Source: Brevundimonas sp. EYE_349 (GTDB lineage Bacteria > Pseudomonadota > Alphaproteobacteria > Caulobacterales > Caulobacteraceae). From it: DNA of 64,000 nucleotides. The stretch lies in contig NZ_JAHXPB010000002.1 in NCBI RefSeq assembly GCF_023147505.1, forward strand, positions 434,001 through 498,000. The letters run 5' to 3'. Below the pieces are notes generated by a model that had not been told where the DNA came from, searched no databases, and was given only the letters and a program-made list of their open reading frames with translations. Positions within the stretch are counted from its first letter, which is position 1; each line of letters begins with the position of its first letter. Below, one piece after another: positions 63,077 to 64,000 of this stretch. Both the position numbers and the translations under genes were made by a program.

Positions 63077-64000
63077 TCAGTGGGCGTGCGCCCTGCGCGC
63101 CCCCGCTGCGGACTTTGGCTCGTGATCGTGACCGGCGTGGTCATGATCTCCATGATCATGGCCCGAATGGTCGTGATCCGAATGGTCATGACCAGAGTGA
63201 TCGTGGCCAGAGCGATCGTGGGCATCATGGTCATTGACCGGCGGCGACGACAGGCTGCACACCACGGACCCATCGTTCCAGTCCACGGCGACGGTGGGAT
63301 GCTCAATACTGAACCTGGACTTCAACTCCCGCTCAACAGCGATCGCCACGGCCCGCGCCTGAGCGTCGGATTCCGGACGCACATGCAGGGTCGCCAGGGT
63401 GCGGCCTGACGTGATCTGCCAGACGTGGACGTGGCTGACCTCGGCCAGACCCGGCACCTTGGCCTTCAGGTGAGCCGTCACCGCATCAGGCGCGGCGTTG
63501 TCAGGCGCGCCTTCCAGCAGGATGTGCAGCGACTTGCCCAGCAGCTTCCAGGCGCTGCGCAGGATCAGCAGCGAAACCAGCACCGACAGGATCGGGTCGA
63601 TCGGCGTCCAGCCCGTCAGGGAGATGATGATCGCGGCGGCGACAGCACCGACCGAGCCAAGCAGATCGCCCATCACATGCAGGGCCGCGCCCTTGATGTT
63701 GACGTGTTCGGTGTCGCCGCGGGTCAGGATCCAGAACACCAGGATGTTGACCAGCAGGCCCGCCACGGCCACCCAGAACATCGGGCCGGCCAGAACGGCA
63801 TGCGGTTCCTTGAAGCGGTTCCACGCCTCAAACAGGATCCAGCCGACGATGGCGAACAACGTCACCGCATTGACGAAACCGGCGACGACCTCGAAGCGCA
63901 TATAACCGAAGGTGCGCTTGGAATCGGCCATGCGGCGTCCGAAGCGGAACGCCAGATAGGCCAGCGCCAGCGCGATGGCGTCGGTCAGCATGTGGCCGGC
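63077..64000 (-). CDS. CDF-family cation efflux protein, N-terminus outside window
   Basis: A zinc/cobalt/cadmium exporter of the CzcD/ZitB type; about 307 codons are visible and the N-terminal helices lie beyond the right edge. AGHMLTDAIALALAYLAFRF has the His/Asp metal site of TM2, and HVMGDLLGSVGAVAAAIIIS gives the second His/Asp site in TM5. The cytoplasmic domain (VHVWQITSGRTLATLHVRPE) follows. The C-terminus is a striking His/Asp repeat (HDHSGHDHSDHDHSGHDHGD) likely to bind metal. Confidence 0.92.
   Translation of the reverse strand, partial: AGHMLTDAIALALAYLAFRFGRRMADSKRTFGYMRFEVVAGFVNAVTLFAIVGWILFEAWNRFKEPHAVLAGPMFWVAVAGLLVNILVFWILTRGDTEHVNIKGAALHVMGDLLGSVGAVAAAIIISLTGWTPIDPILSVLVSLLILRSAWKLLGKSLHILLEGAPDNAAPDAVTAHLKAKVPGLAEVSHVHVWQITSGRTLATLHVRPESDAQARAVAIAVERELKSRFSIEHPTVAVDWNDGSVVCSLSSPPVNDHDAHDRSGHDHSGHDHSDHDHSGHDHGDHDHAGHDHEPKSAAGARRAHAH

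Noticed and set aside
63120-63230. Possible CRISPR or satellite repeat
   Set aside because: The repetition is coding: it specifies the His/Asp tail of the CDF protein and lacks uniform repeats and spacers.

Overview
The window is about 64 kb of GC-rich DNA with an alphaproteobacterial, Caulobacterales-like gene set, most like Brevundimonas or Caulobacter. The signs are a FYDLN-acid protein beside aroA, the aroA-cmk-rpsA order, a very large Xanthomonas/Caulobacter-type TonB receptor, and mostly GTG/ATG starts with GGAG-type ribosome binding sites. The genus is inferred from gene content; no 16S gene is present.

Layout. (1) 1-5.9 kb, core housekeeping: a leftward aroA - two small membrane proteins - cmk - rpsA set, a FYDLN-acid protein, tRNA-Ala(GGC), and DUF2171 and DUF1345 proteins. 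(2) 6.0-9.5 kb, an iron-uptake set: TonB siderophore receptor, a PepSY membrane protein broken by one missing base, and a 60-aa membrane protein. (3) 9.6-37.8 kb, a nearly self-contained locus for the pectin backbone rhamnogalacturonan I (RG-I). It has a large TonB receptor, PL11 and PL26-like lyases, a CE12 acetylesterase, other esterases, GH35, GH105 and a GPH-type sugar transporter. KduI, KduD and KdgK handle the galacturonate half. A rhamnose mutarotase plus a complete non-phosphorylating diketo-hydrolase L-rhamnose route, ending in L-lactate dehydrogenase, handles the rhamnose half. An IclR regulator is embedded. (4) 37.9-43.7 kb, a decayed genomic island: a tRNA-Val 3' fragment (probable attachment site), an IS3-family element with an amber codon in orfB, a frameshifted lipoprotein, an unlisted 39-aa membrane ORF, a small XRE regulator with an 18-bp palindrome, unknown ORFs and two integrase remnants. 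The right edge runs into a DUF411 gene that has lost its 5' end. (5) 43.7-50.2 kb, mixed chromosomal genes: alpha/beta hydrolase-OsmC fusion, DMT exporter, TPR protein, Lrp regulator and 4-hydroxyphenylpyruvate dioxygenase. (6) 50.2-64 kb, a copper/metal island: CueR-like regulator, CopA ATPase, HMA chaperone, DUF305 protein, ArsR regulator, RND efflux operon, MFS transporter, CsoR-type repressor, glutaredoxin-MauE fusion, and a CDF exporter cut by the window end.

How parts work together. In region 3 the surface and periplasmic enzymes would cut and deacetylate RG-I, the TonB receptor and symporter would import products, and the two monosaccharides would enter separate dehydrogenase-based routes converging on pyruvate; no KDPG aldolase is in the window. 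In region 6, three MerR/CueR-type promoters (TTGAC -35, 19-bp spacer, TTCC-N7-GGAA or a degenerate form) precede copA, the HMA chaperone and the RND operon. This matches the ATPase + chaperone + RND arrangement known from the Salmonella gol regulon. No CRISPR array or replication origin was seen.
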